Of a stretch of DNA of 64,000 nt, positions 26,399 through 34,919 are shown one piece after another. Location of the stretch: assembly GCA_017307375.1 (NCBI GenBank), contig JAFKFH010000005.1, positions 186,001-250,000 on the forward strand, given 5' to 3'. The DNA comes from Alphaproteobacteria bacterium. Its GTDB lineage: Bacteria > Pseudomonadota > Alphaproteobacteria > Ferrovibrionales > Ferrovibrionaceae. Position 1 is the stretch's first letter; every line of letters begins with the position of its first letter. A program made the position numbers and the translations under genes. A model generated the notes under the pieces. That model had not been told where the DNA came from, made no database searches, and saw only the letters and a program-made list of their open reading frames with translations.

Positions 26399-26901
26399 TG
26401 ACCAACGCCGAAAACCTTCGACTGCTCCCACGCGCCGAGGCACTGGACCTGTTTGCCGGGCTGCCGGCGCCGACGCCGCCGGCAGGCGAGTATGCCGGCC
26501 ATATCCCGGCCTATGGCGAGCCGGCCTGGCGGGCGTTCCTGGCCGAGGCCGGGATCGGCCACTGGCTCGGCAAGGGATATGCCGACGGCCATGGCTACAA
26601 CGTCTACCGGACGACGACGGGCCTCGTCCGGCGGCTGCGCTTTGCCTGGTCGTTCGGCACCTCGTCGCTCGACGGACGGCCGGCGCTGCTGATGCAGTAT
26701 TCGGCCTTTCCCAACTGGGCCGGCGCCCAGGACCTGACCGACGAATTGCGCGAGGCCGCGCCGGGCCTGCTGCTTGGCCTCTACCATACCCGCGAGGCCG
26801 TTCCCGGCTTCACGCCGCGCGCCGGTCAGGGGCGCAGCGAACCTGAGATCTTCATTCTGGAAGGCCCGATCGCCGCGGCACGGCCGGCGGATCGCGACTG
26901 A
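26398..26901 (+). CDS. Conserved-looking protein of unknown function
   Basis: A 167-residue soluble product whose start overlaps the hydrolase stop, so it is translationally coupled and belongs to the operon. I recognise no domain. It is rich in aromatic residues (GYNVYRTTTGLVRRLRFAWSFGTSS, QYSAFPNWAGAQD) with no signal peptide or membrane helix. It ends directly at the stop of the convergent hybrid kinase gene, with no bases between. Confidence 0.65.
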   Translation: MTNAENLRLLPRAEALDLFAGLPAPTPPAGEYAGHIPAYGEPAWRAFLAEAGIGHWLGKGYADGHGYNVYRTTTGLVRRLRFAWSFGTSSLDGRPALLMQYSAFPNWAGAQDLTDELREAAPGLLLGLYHTREAVPGFTPRAGQGRSEPEIFILEGPIAAARPADRD

Positions 26902-29900
26902 CTACTCGGCGACGTCGGCAAAACGCCGGTTCAGCGCCGCGCGTGCCTCGGCGAAGCGGCCGGCGAGCTGGGCCAGCGCCGCGTCCAGCGCCGCCGCGTC
27001 GCCGTCCTGGATCGCCGCCTCGATCGCGGCACCGGCCTGCGACAACCCGGCAAGACCGAGATTGGCGGCGGCGCCCTTGAGGCTATGGGCCGCGCGTCGG
27101 GCCGCACCGCGATCCTCATGCACCAGCCCGGCAAGGCCCGACACGACAGCGGCCTGGCCCTGGAAGAAGTCCTCGGCCAGGGCGAGGGTGTCCTCGGCTC
27201 CCAGCCGCTCGACCAGCCGGTCGAGCCGTCGGCGGTCGAGCACCTCGACCTGGGCCGTCGGCCGCACCGCCGGCCGACCGGCCGTTTTCGGCACCAGGCC
27301 GAGAATCTCGCCAATCACCAGATAGAGCCGGTCGGGGTCGAAGGGCTTGGCGACATGGCCGTCCATGCCGGCTTCGATGCAGCGTTCGATATCGGTCGAC
27401 ATCGCGTTCGCGGTCATGGCGACGATCGGCACCCGGCCTTCCGGGGCAGGCAGCGAGCGGATGCGCCGCGTCGCCTCGATGCCGTCCATCCGTGGCATCT
27501 GCATGTCCATCAGCACCAGGTCGATCCCGCCCGCGGCCGCGGCCACCACCGCCTCGCGCCCGTCGCCGGCCAGCGTCACCCGGTGACCATCCTGCACCAG
27601 CATCAGCGAGGCGACCCGCTGATTGGTCGGGTTGTCCTCGGCCAGCAGGATATGCAGCGGCGGCAGCTTGATCTCGCCGCGCGCCTCGCGCACCGGTTCG
27701 GCTCCGACGACCAGGGCCATCGTGAACCAGAACCGGCTGCCCGCGCCGGGCTCGGACCAGACGCCGATCTCGCCGCCCATCGCCTCGACGATCCGGCGCG
27801 AGATGGCGAGGCCGAGACCCGTACCGCCGTAGCGGCGGGTGATCGAGGAATCGCCCTGGGTGAACTGGGCGAACAGCCGGGCCTGGACGTCGGGGCCCAT
27901 GCCGATGCCGGTATCGGTCACCGCGATATGCAGCAGCGGGCCGACGCCGCCGTCGCGGCGCGACACCAGCAGCTCGATCCCGCCGGCCTCGGTGAACTTG
28001 ATCGCATTGCCGATCAGGTTGATCAGCACCTGGCGCAGCCGGGTCGGATCACCGCGCAGATAGGGCGGCAGGTCGGCCGCCATGCGGGTCGACAGCACCA
28101 GGCCTTTCTCGGTCGCCCGCGGCTCCATCAGCGAATGAATATCGGAGACCAGCGCCCCCAGATCGAAATCGATCGTCTCGATCTCGACGCCACCGGCCTC
28201 GAACTTCGAGAAATCGAGGATGTCGTTCAGGATCGACAGCAGGAATTCGCCCGACGACAGGATCGTGCCGGCATAGTCGCGCTGCTGCGGCGACAGCCCC
28301 GAGCGCATCAGCAGCCGGGCCATGCCCAGCACGCCGTTCATCGGCGTGCGGATCTCGTGGCTCATCACCGCCAGGAAATCCGACTTGGCCCGCGCCGCCG
28401 CCTCGGCCCGCTCCTTGGCGATGCGAAGATCGCGGGTCTGGCTTTCGACCACCGCCTCGAGTTCGTCGCGATTGCGGCGCAGCAGTTCCTGCTGCCTGTG
28501 CCGCTCGGTGACGTCGCGATAGGTCGAGACCAGGCCGTTGTCGCGCAGACGGGCCCGCCGCACCTCGATGATGCGGCCGTCCGACAGATGATCCTCGCGC
28601 ACGATCGACGGGGTCGAACGGATATGCTCCATCCGCGCACGCACCATCGCCTCGACATCGTCGGTTATGCCGGAATCCGACTGCCAGATCAGTCCCCGCG
28701 ACATATGGTGCCGCAGGATATCCTCGATCGGCGTGCCGGGCGTGGCAATCTCGGGCGGCAGGTCCAGCATGCGCAGGAAGCCGTCATTGACCATCACGAT
28801 GCGCATTTCGGCGTCGATCACGAACACGCCCTGGTCGATGTTGGCCAGCACCGCTTCGAGCTGGCGGGTGCGCAGTTCCAGCAGCACCTGCTCAGCCCGC
28901 TTGGCGGTGACGTCGCGATAGGCATTGACCACGCTGCCGTCGGGCAGGCGGCTCGACGACAGCTCGACGATGCGCCCGTCGTCCAGATGTTCCTCGCTGA
29001 GGCCCGAGGGGCGCAGCCTCACCTCGGTCAGCCGCGCCTGAACATAATCCTCGATACCCTGGCCGCCCACCAGATCGCCCTCGCCCTGGCGCCAGAAACG
29101 ACGCTTGATACGATCGCGGATGAAGTCGGCCACCGATACGCCGGGCCGGTGCAGTTCGGGCGGGAAGCCGTACATGCGCATGAAGCCGTCGTTGACGATG
29201 ACGATGCGGGCGTCGGCATCGACGACGGTGACGCCCTGGTCGATATTGGCGACCACGGCTTCGAGCTGGCGGGTGCGTTCGGTCAGCAGGCGTTCGTGCT
29301 GGCGGCGCTCGGTCACGTCGCGATAGGTCGTGACGATCGAGCCGTCCGGCAGCGTGGTGCGGTGCAGCTCGATGGTGCGCCCATCGGACAGCATCTGTTC
29401 CTCGACACCGCTGAAATGGTCGCGGAATTGCCGCACGCGCGCCATCACCCGGGCATCTAGGTCGTCGCCGTCCGGGTCATCGGCTGCCCGCAGGCCGGAG
29501 GCCATGCGGGCGCGCAGGAACTCGCTGATATGCCGGCCCGGCGCCAACACCTCGGCCGGCACGCCGATCATCTCGCGGAAGCCTTCGTTGGCGATGACGA
29601 TCCGCTGGTCGGGGTCGAGCACCAGGATACCCTGGTCGATATTGCCGACCACAGCCTCCAGCTGGCGTTGATGCTCGATGATCCGGCGGTCCTGGCTGCG
29701 CTTCTCGGTGACGTCGCGCAGTACCACCAGCGCGCCGTTGCGCCCGCCGATCTCGCCGGTATCGGGGTCGATCGGCAGCGCCGTGACCTCGGCGATGCGC
29801 TCGACGCCGTCGAAACGGAAGCGGCGCTCGGCCAGCGGCACCGGCTGCTGCGACTGGGCCAGGATGCGCCCCCGCTCGCGCGATTCCTCGCGCTCCTCCG

Positions 29901-31236
29901 GCGGCAGCAGATCGAAATAGTTGCGGCCGACCAGCGACTCCGGCGTCCCGACGTGGAAGAAGCGCGCCGCCGCCCGGTTGGCGAACATGATCGTGCCGCC
30001 ACGGGTGGTGAAGGTCGGATCGGGCAGGATGTCGACCAGCAGGCGATAGCGCCGCTCGGCCTGCTCGCGCACCTGCAGGGCCTGGCGCAACGCCGCTTCC
30101 TGGCGCTTGGCCTCGGTGATGTCGGTGCGCAGGGTGACGAGGCCGCCCGACTGCGTCCGGTACGACGCATAGCGCAGCCAGCGGCCGTCGGCCAGCTGGC
30201 GCTCGAACGGTTCGCGGATCTGCCGGTTGCGCGCCAGCCCCTTGGCCAGCGCCTGCTCGAAACTCTGCCCGGGCTCGACCTGCTGGATGCCGGTCTCGAT
30301 CGCCCGGCGCACCAGGTCCTCCAGCGTCCGGCCCGGTTCCAGCACATCGGCCAGCGTCGGATAGATTTGGCGGACCCGGTCGTTGGCCAGGATGATCCGC
30401 TCGTCGGTCGAGAACAGCACGAAGCCCTCGTCGACGGCGTCGATGGCACCGCGCAACTGTTCCTCGAACCAGGCCGCCTGGGTCTGGGCCTCGATCTTGT
30501 CGGTGACGTCGAGCCACAGCACGGCGATGCCGCCGTCGTCGTTGCGCCGCTCGGCATATTGCAGCCAGCCGCGACCGCGGCGCGACAGCACCAGCGGGCG
30601 TTCGATCGGGGCGGCGCCCGGCTGGCGCCGGGCGATGACGCCTTCCAGCAGGGCGGCATCCGAAGCGGTCAGCGCCGTCAGCGCGATCCGGCGCAGATGC
30701 TCGGCGAAATCGGTGCCGGCGCGCAGCAATTCGCCGACCGACGGGAACAGGTCGTGATAGCGCTTGTTGCCGGTGACGAAGCGGCCGGCGCGGTCGAACA
30801 CGGCCAGGCCGGCGGCGACCAGCTCGGCCCCTTCGACCACCGCAGCCTGGGCGGTCGGCGCCTGGATCCGCTCCTCCAGCACCTCGCGCCACAGGCGCAG
30901 CCGCCCGCCATCGGGCATCTCGCGGATCGCGACCTTCAGCCAGATGCCGGACGACAGGCGGAAGATGTAGGGTTCGGTCTGCTGGTGGAAGCGGACGACG
31001 GCGGCGGCGACATGGACATCCAGCGCGCGCTGCTCTTCCGGCGGCAGGTTGGCGGCGAAGAACCGGCGCAGCGTGTCGGCATAGGGTTCGCCGACCGCGA
31101 CGACCCCGGCCTGTTCCGGAAAATAGGCCAGGTACTGGGCATTCCAGGCGACGATCCGGTCCTCGGCGTCGTACCAGCAGGCGGCGACGTCGAGATCGTC
31201 GAGCAGTTGGATGACGGGCCGCAGACCTTCGGGCAT
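26902..31236 (-). CDS. Seven-PAS hybrid sensor histidine kinase with receiver and HPt domains
   Basis: The 1444-residue protein has no membrane segment, so it is cytoplasmic. Seven PAS units are visible; the last three are close repeats that each open like [26 protein letters not shown] HisKA domain follows with phospho-accepting His960 (SHEIRTP), then HATPase (N-box [26 protein letters not shown]), a receiver domain with Asp1244 (LVLMDMQMP) and an HPt domain with His1384 (AHSLKGAA). It forms a full phosphorelay in one chain; the output regulator is unknown. It starts 5 nt after the tusA-like gene. Confidence 0.95.
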   Translation of the reverse strand: MPEGLRPVIQLLDDLDVAACWYDAEDRIVAWNAQYLAYFPEQAGVVAVGEPYADTLRRFFAANLPPEEQRALDVHVAAAVVRFHQQTEPYIFRLSSGIWLKVAIREMPDGGRLRLWREVLEERIQAPTAQAAVVEGAELVAAGLAVFDRAGRFVTGNKRYHDLFPSVGELLRAGTDFAEHLRRIALTALTASDAALLEGVIARRQPGAAPIERPLVLSRRGRGWLQYAERRNDDGGIAVLWLDVTDKIEAQTQAAWFEEQLRGAIDAVDEGFVLFSTDERIILANDRVRQIYPTLADVLEPGRTLEDLVRRAIETGIQQVEPGQSFEQALAKGLARNRQIREPFERQLADGRWLRYASYRTQSGGLVTLRTDITEAKRQEAALRQALQVREQAERRYRLLVDILPDPTFTTRGGTIMFANRAAARFFHVGTPESLVGRNYFDLLPPEEREESRERGRILAQSQQPVPLAERRFRFDGVERIAEVTALPIDPDTGEIGGRNGALVVLRDVTEKRSQDRRIIEHQRQLEAVVGNIDQGILVLDPDQRIVIANEGFREMIGVPAEVLAPGRHISEFLRARMASGLRAADDPDGDDLDARVMARVRQFRDHFSGVEEQMLSDGRTIELHRTTLPDGSIVTTYRDVTERRQHERLLTERTRQLEAVVANIDQGVTVVDADARIVIVNDGFMRMYGFPPELHRPGVSVADFIRDRIKRRFWRQGEGDLVGGQGIEDYVQARLTEVRLRPSGLSEEHLDDGRIVELSSSRLPDGSVVNAYRDVTAKRAEQVLLELRTRQLEAVLANIDQGVFVIDAEMRIVMVNDGFLRMLDLPPEIATPGTPIEDILRHHMSRGLIWQSDSGITDDVEAMVRARMEHIRSTPSIVREDHLSDGRIIEVRRARLRDNGLVSTYRDVTERHRQQELLRRNRDELEAVVESQTRDLRIAKERAEAAARAKSDFLAVMSHEIRTPMNGVLGMARLLMRSGLSPQQRDYAGTILSSGEFLLSILNDILDFSKFEAGGVEIETIDFDLGALVSDIHSLMEPRATEKGLVLSTRMAADLPPYLRGDPTRLRQVLINLIGNAIKFTEAGGIELLVSRRDGGVGPLLHIAVTDTGIGMGPDVQARLFAQFTQGDSSITRRYGGTGLGLAISRRIVEAMGGEIGVWSEPGAGSRFWFTMALVVGAEPVREARGEIKLPPLHILLAEDNPTNQRVASLMLVQDGHRVTLAGDGREAVVAAAAGGIDLVLMDMQMPRMDGIEATRRIRSLPAPEGRVPIVAMTANAMSTDIERCIEAGMDGHVAKPFDPDRLYLVIGEILGLVPKTAGRPAVRPTAQVEVLDRRRLDRLVERLGAEDTLALAEDFFQGQAAVVSGLAGLVHEDRGAARRAAHSLKGAAANLGLAGLSQAGAAIEAAIQDGDAAALDAALAQLAGRFAEARAALNRRFADVAE

Positions 31237-31241
31237 CGGCG

Positions 31242-31475
31242 TCAGGCGGCGCGGCGGATCAGCGCGGTATAGCGACCGTCGGCCGCCGTGGCATCGACCA
31301 GATCGTGGCCCTCGGCCGTGCAGAAGGCGGCAAAGTCCTCCGGCGCGCCGGGATCGGAGGCGATGATCTCGATCAGCCCGCCCGGCGGAATCGTGCGGAT
31401 CGCCTTTTTCAGCTTCAACAGCGGCAGCGGGCAATTGAGCCCGCTGGTATCAAGGATCCGATCCACCGCCACCAT
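31242..31475 (-). CDS. TusA-like sulfurtransferase family protein
   Basis: The 77-residue product has the SirA/TusA/YedF fold signature: [19 protein letters not shown] with the CPxP Cys at about residue 15, then [15 protein letters not shown]. TusA carries sulfur for tRNA 2-thiouridine and molybdenum cofactor synthesis, but the many paralogues have varied roles, so the exact job is open. Strong AGGAGGT upstream. It is the first gene of an operon with the large PAS kinase and divergent from the carboxypeptidase gene. Confidence 0.85.
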   Translation of the reverse strand: MVAVDRILDTSGLNCPLPLLKLKKAIRTIPPGGLIEIIASDPGAPEDFAAFCTAEGHDLVDATAADGRYTALIRRAA

Positions 31476-31553
31476 TGCTTGCCGATACCTCCTGTCCGGC
31501 TACGGAATATAGCAGGATTCGCCCGGTTGCACTCCCGCGCGAAACCGACCAGC

Positions 31554-32963
31554 ATGCCGCCCATGCTGAGACTCCGGCTTCTCCTCGCCGCCTTGATTCT
31601 GAGCCCCGCGCTCGCCCTCACTCCAACGGCCGCGCGGGCAGCCCCACCCACGATGGGATATGCGCTGATCGACGGGGGTACCGGCAAGCTGCTCGCCCAG
31701 CAGAACGCCGATACAGCATTCATTCCCGCCTCGGTCGCCAAGCTGCCCACCGCCATCGTCGCGCTGGCCACGCTGGGCCCCGATTTCCGCTTCGCCACCC
31801 GCCTGGCCGCCACCGGCGCCCGCTCGGGGCCGAGTTGGACCGGCGATCTCTATCTCGTCGGCGGCGGCGACCCGCTGCTTTCGGCCGACCAGTTGCGCCA
31901 GCTCGCGGAAACGCTGGTTTCGCAAGGCGTCACCCGGGTCAATGGCCGCTTCTTCTACGACGAGGGCGCCCTGCCCCGCCTGCCGCGGATCGATGCCAGC
32001 CAGCCCGAATCGGTGCCTTACAACCCTGGGATCAGCGCCCTCTCGGTCAATTTCAACCGCCTGATCGCGGCCTGGACCCGCGCCAAGGACGGCAGCCTGC
32101 GGCTCGACGTGACCAGCCCGGCGGCCGTGAACACCTTGCCGACCCCCTGGATCGGCATGCGGGCCAATTCGGCCCCCCAGGCGCCGGCACCGATGCAGCG
32201 CGACAGCAGCCTCGCCGGCGAAGGCTGGCTCTACGCCCCCGGCCTGCTCGAACCCAAGGGCATGGTCAACCTGCCGGTGGCCGATGCCGGCCGCAATGCC
32301 GCCGAACTGTTTCGCGCCGTCGCCGCCAAGGCCGGGTTGACGGTGGCCGAGCCGCGCGCCGGGCGCGTGCCGCCGACCGCCCCGGTGATCGCCGGCGTCG
32401 AAAGCCCGCCGCTGGCCGAGATCGTGCGGCTGGCGCTGCGCTATTCCAACAACATGACCGCCGAACTGGTCGGGCTCGCCGCCTCGACCCGCATGGCCGG
32501 GGCGCCGCCGGCAAGCCTCGCCCAGTCGGCGGCGCTGCATGTCGACTGGCTCAAGCATGCCGCGCCGCAGGTCGACTGGCGTGGCTTCGCGCTGCCCAAC
32601 CATTCGGGCCTGACCCCGCAGGGGCGGGCGACGCCGCGGCAACTGGCCGAACTGGTCCGCCTTTCGGGCAGCGACCTGCAAGGGTTGATGAAGGTGATGG
32701 CAGCGGACGGCGAGAACGGCGGAATCGAGGGCAAGACCGGCACGATGTACTTCGCCGTCTCGCTGGCCGGCCAGATCCGCCGGCCGGACCAGGCCCCGCT
32801 CTATTTCGCGGTGATGCTGGTCGACTGGCCGGCGCGTGCCGCGCAGGAGGCGCTGCCGATGGTGCGGCCGGCCGGCCCGCCCCCCGGTGCGGCGGCCTGG
32901 CGCGACCGCGCGCGCAAGACGATCAAGGAACTGACCCAGAACTGGCAACAAGGAAAGTGGTGA
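31554..32963 (+). CDS. dacB: D-alanyl-D-alanine carboxypeptidase/endopeptidase, PBP4 (S13) type
   Basis: The 469-residue protein has a signal peptide (LLLAALILSPALALTPTAARA) and all three penicillin-binding motifs: SVAK (Ser60, Lys63), SNN (Ser298-Asn300) and KTG (Lys394). This is the S13 family that trims peptidoglycan pentapeptides and cleaves cross-links in the periplasm. Start ATG 31554 or 31563. The gene overlaps or nearly touches the following SDR gene. Confidence 0.93.
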   Translation: MPPMLRLRLLLAALILSPALALTPTAARAAPPTMGYALIDGGTGKLLAQQNADTAFIPASVAKLPTAIVALATLGPDFRFATRLAATGARSGPSWTGDLYLVGGGDPLLSADQLRQLAETLVSQGVTRVNGRFFYDEGALPRLPRIDASQPESVPYNPGISALSVNFNRLIAAWTRAKDGSLRLDVTSPAAVNTLPTPWIGMRANSAPQAPAPMQRDSSLAGEGWLYAPGLLEPKGMVNLPVADAGRNAAELFRAVAAKAGLTVAEPRAGRVPPTAPVIAGVESPPLAEIVRLALRYSNNMTAELVGLAASTRMAGAPPASLAQSAALHVDWLKHAAPQVDWRGFALPNHSGLTPQGRATPRQLAELVRLSGSDLQGLMKVMAADGENGGIEGKTGTMYFAVSLAGQIRRPDQAPLYFAVMLVDWPARAAQEALPMVRPAGPPPGAAAWRDRARKTIKELTQNWQQGKW

Positions 32964-32968
32964 AACCC

Positions 32969-33751
32969 ATGGATCTCGGCATCGCCGGAAAGAACGCGCT
33001 GGTCTGCGCCGCCTCGAAGGGGCTGGGCCGCGCCTGCGCCGAACATCTCGCCCAGGCCGGCGTCAACCTGACGATCACGGCGCGCGGGGTCGAGGCGCTC
33101 GAAGCCACCGCGGCCTATCTGCGCGGCCTGAACCCGGCGATCACGGTCAAGACCGTCGCCGGCGACATCGCGACGGCAGACGGCCGCGCCGCGGCACTCG
33201 ATACGGCCGGCGACATCGACATCCTGATCAACAATGCCGGCGGGCCGCCGCCCGGCAATTTCCGCGACTGGGACCGCACGGCCTGGAACGCGGCCCTCGA
33301 AGCCAACATGCTGACCCCGATCGACCTGATCAAGGCGACGGTCGACGGCATGATCGCCCGCAAGTTCGGCCGTATCGTCAACATCACCTCCGGTGCGGTC
33401 AAGGCACCGATCGCGACGCTCGGCCTCTCGAACGGCGCGCGTTCGGGCCTCACCGGCTTCGTCGCCGGCGTGGCGCGCGAGGTGGCGCGCCACAACGTCA
33501 CCATCAACGGCCTGCTGCCCGGGCGCTTCCTGACCGACCGGCTGACCAAGAATTTCGACTACGAGGCGCAGAAGGCCGGAATTGCGGTGGACGAGCATAT
33601 CCGCCGCGCCTCCTCGAACATCCCGGCCCAGCGCTTCGGCGAGGCGACCGAGTTCGGCGCGGCCTGCGCCTTCCTCTGCTCGGTGCATGCCAGCTACATC
33701 GTCGGCCAGAACCTGCTGATCGACGGCGGCGCCTATCCCGGCACGTTCTGA
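32969..33751 (+). CDS. SDR-family oxidoreductase
   Basis: A 260-residue short-chain dehydrogenase: cofactor motif ALVCAASKGLGRACA (with Ala-Ala-Ser in place of the usual TGAS), NNAGGPPPG, catalytic Ser in NITSGAVK. The usual Y-x-x-x-K is replaced by LSNGARSGL, that is the Tyr and Lys are not at their expected place, as in the subgroup annotated as 3-oxoacyl-ACP reductase homologues (FabG-like YgfF/YohF-type). Reductase activity is therefore uncertain. GTG 32960, which overlaps the dacB stop and has a better spaced AAGGA, is an alternative start. Confidence 0.82.
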   Translation: MDLGIAGKNALVCAASKGLGRACAEHLAQAGVNLTITARGVEALEATAAYLRGLNPAITVKTVAGDIATADGRAAALDTAGDIDILINNAGGPPPGNFRDWDRTAWNAALEANMLTPIDLIKATVDGMIARKFGRIVNITSGAVKAPIATLGLSNGARSGLTGFVAGVAREVARHNVTINGLLPGRFLTDRLTKNFDYEAQKAGIAVDEHIRRASSNIPAQRFGEATEFGAACAFLCSVHASYIVGQNLLIDGGAYPGTF

Positions 33752-33810
33752 CCCCCGGGGCTTGTATCCGCGGCGGGACCGCGCCATATTCGTGGTGTCG
33801 TCAACTTTTG

Positions 33811-33825
33811 AAAGGAGGTGATCCA
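33811..33825 (+). promoter_or_regulatory. Exceptionally long Shine-Dalgarno sequence
   Basis: AAAGGAGGTGATCCA is complementary to the whole 3' end of 16S rRNA (CTGGATCACCTCCTTT region), far beyond the usual 4-6 bases. It abuts the GTG start of the 23-residue ORF. A weak promoter (TTGTAT 33762, CATATT 33785, 17-nt spacer) is possible upstream. Confidence 0.75.
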
Positions 33826-33897
33826 GTGTCTGATCTTCTTAACCCGTCGATCGCCGCGACCTGGATCCTCGCCTCTCGCGAGGTCTCTGCCGCCTGA
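33826..33897 (+). CDS. 23-residue leader peptide, copy 1
   Basis: GTG start directly behind the extended Shine-Dalgarno sequence; the peptide is MSDLLNPSIAATWIL plus ASREVSAA and ends at TGA 33895. The end of the ORF can fold into a perfect hairpin (CCTCGC / GCGAGG, 33867-33883). A second hairpin (GCGGTC / GACCGC, 33908-33923) and an intrinsic terminator follow. The layout is that of a transcription attenuator or a small regulatory RNA with a translated ORF. The peptide has no run of one regulatory codon, so it does not look like a classical amino acid attenuator. Confidence 0.6.
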   Translation: MSDLLNPSIAATWILASREVSAA

Positions 33898-33939
33898 CCA
33901 TGCGGCTGCGGTCCGGTGACCGCGCGGTTAGACCAGGGG

Positions 33940-33973
33940 AAGGGCCGTCATCGTAAGGTGGCGGCCCTTTCTT
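33940..33973 (+). terminator. Intrinsic terminator of the leader, copy 1
   Basis: AAGGGCCGTCA pairs with TGGCGGCCCTT (one G-U pair) around an 8-nt loop, and TTTCTT follows. It ends the leader before the truncated gene copy at 33988. Confidence 0.75.
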
Positions 33974-33987
33974 CGTCCGGGGGTTCG

Positions 33988-34074
33988 ATGACCGACGACT
34001 TCGCCACCCATGTGCCGGCCTGGCGCATCCGCCGCCCCGTCCTCACCCTGGCTCACGACCAGCTAGGCAGCTAA
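33988..34074 (+). pseudogene. Truncated duplicate of the start of the 34920 gene
   Basis: The first 16 codons (MTDDFATHVPAWRIRR) equal those of the intact gene at 34920; the frame then passes into the inserted DNA and stops at TAA 34072 after 12 unrelated codons. It is a by-product of the duplication/insertion and is unlikely to be functional. Confidence 0.8.
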
Positions 34075-34747
34075 CTACCTGAGACTGTGTTGACGAACGC
34101 TTGAAAACTAGCGCGCTGGTAGGGGCGGGCCGCCATGCCGGTCGGTCGGCGGGAAGGTATTTTGTAACCTCCTGGAGCTTGACGCCTGGGCAGCTGCGGG
34201 CGCACCGCAGCATTCAATCTAGCGCACCCTATTTGCCGCCGCGTAGGCGGCTAAGCCTTCCTACTGATAGGAGCCCCCGGTATCTCGAGCGCTTTCTTGA
34301 TGAATGCAATTAATGATACGCTAGGACAGGATACAATACACACAAAGGTAATTCGTGATGAATATAATAAAAACTATCAGCGGGCTCTTTTATCTTGTAT
34401 TTTTCTTATTAATAATTGTTCTTTTTGGGGGTTTTATTTCCAAATTTTTCGATTCCATAATAGAATCAACAAAAATTTATAATGCACTTCTTATAATTTT
34501 CTTTTTTTCTATGATGATGATGATCAAAGAAAACTTCAGATCAGAGATTCGAAAACTTGAAAACAGGATTTCACTCCTTGAAGAGCAAGCCGCCGAGAAT
34601 GCAGCTAGCCGCAACGAACAAAACCCATCTTGGTAGGATTTTGGTGGGATTCTGCCCCATGCCGCCTTGACGAAAATTTCCTACCAGTTGACAGCGTTGA
34701 AAAGCCTACATAATTTTCCCGTCGACTCTAGATTTTGACTGCACGAT
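34037..34747. mobile_element. 711-bp insert between the direct repeats
   Basis: Unique DNA lying between the two copies of the 221-bp repeat. Base composition is unlike the chromosome, most strongly from about 34300 to 34560: 34381-34440 has 17 G/C out of 60. The left part (34037-34290) is of mixed composition with small hairpins (GCCGCC / GGCGGC near 34230) and no convincing ORF. No integrase, transposase or terminal inverted repeats were found, so its mobility is inferred from the flanking duplication and composition only. It could be the remnant of a larger integrated element or a small passenger element. Confidence 0.6.
34358..34636 (+). CDS. Small AT-rich-encoded membrane protein in the insert
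   Basis: A 92-residue product with two strongly hydrophobic helices (about residues 6-30, LFYLVFFLLIIVLFGGFIS, and 43-59, ALLIIFFFSMMMM) followed by a charged coiled-coil-like tail (RSEIRKLENRISLLEEQAAENAA). AAAGG lies 9 nt upstream of ATG 34358; GTG 34355 is an alternative. Codon use is AT-rich, unlike every other gene in the window, indicating recent acquisition. No family recognised; small exclusion, toxin or holin-like proteins have similar layouts, but nothing here proves any of these. Confidence 0.65.
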   Translation: MNIIKTISGLFYLVFFLLIIVLFGGFISKFFDSIIESTKIYNALLIIFFFSMMMMIKENFRSEIRKLENRISLLEEQAAENAASRNEQNPSW

Positions 34748-34757
34748 AGGTGATCCA

Positions 34758-34829
34758 GTGTCTGATCTTCTTAACCCGTCGATCGCCGCGACCTGGATCC
34801 TCGCCTCTCGCGAGGTCTCTGCCGCCTGA
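34758..34829 (+). CDS. 23-residue leader peptide, copy 2
   Basis: Identical in every base to copy 1 over the ORF. Here the ribosome site is reduced to AGGTGA because the repeat begins inside it, so translation is probably weaker than in copy 1. It lies directly upstream of the terminator and the 34920 gene, the presumed original arrangement at the 3' side. Confidence 0.5.
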   Translation: MSDLLNPSIAATWILASREVSAA

Positions 34830-34871
34830 CCATGCGGCTGCGGTCCGGTGACCGCGCGGTTAGACCAGGGG

Positions 34872-34905
34872 AAGGGCCGTCATCGCAAGGTGACGGCCTT
34901 TTCTT
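34872..34905 (+). terminator. Intrinsic terminator of the leader, copy 2
   Basis: GGCCGTCA and TGACGGCC form a perfect stem with an 8-nt loop, followed by TTTTCTT. It stands 15 nt before the ATG of the next gene, so read-through or antitermination would be needed for transcription from the leader promoter. Confidence 0.82.
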
Positions 34906-34919
34906 AGTCCGGGGGTTCG

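Larger units (their letters stand above)
33816..34036 (+). repeat. 221-bp direct repeat, left copy
   Basis: Identical to 34748-34968 at 217 of 221 positions with no gaps. The differences are at 33954, 33961, 33967 and 33974, all in or just after the terminator hairpin. The repeat covers most of the Shine-Dalgarno sequence, the small ORF, the terminator and the first 16 codons of the gene that continues intact at 34920. The left copy keeps the original upstream region. Confidence 0.95.

Noticed and set aside
27085-29460. Open frame of about 790 codons opposite the PAS kinase
   Set aside because: Composition is rich in His, Arg and Asp repeats that mirror the PAS repeats of the real gene; no start signal.
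33811-33826. Minus-strand CTGGATCACCTCCTTT as a 16S rRNA 3' end
   Set aside because: The match ends after 16 bases; the preceding 16S sequence is absent. It is better explained as a long Shine-Dalgarno sequence on the plus strand.
33975-33996. GGGGGTTCGATGACC resembles a tRNA T-arm
   Set aside because: No acceptor stem, D-arm or anticodon arm can be folded around it; the ATG of the downstream gene is inside the segment.
34297-34482. 61-codon ORF overlapping the insert membrane-protein gene in another frame
   Set aside because: No suitable ribosome site and it covers only the 5' half of the better-supported frame at 34358-34636.
34724-34735. GTCGACTCTAGA, the SalI-XbaI order found in common cloning-vector polylinkers, near the right edge of the insert
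   Set aside because: Only 12 bases match; the flanks do not continue as a polylinker and the insert has a bacterial-type gene with ribosome site. Chance occurrence is acceptable, though raw-read support for the locus would settle it.
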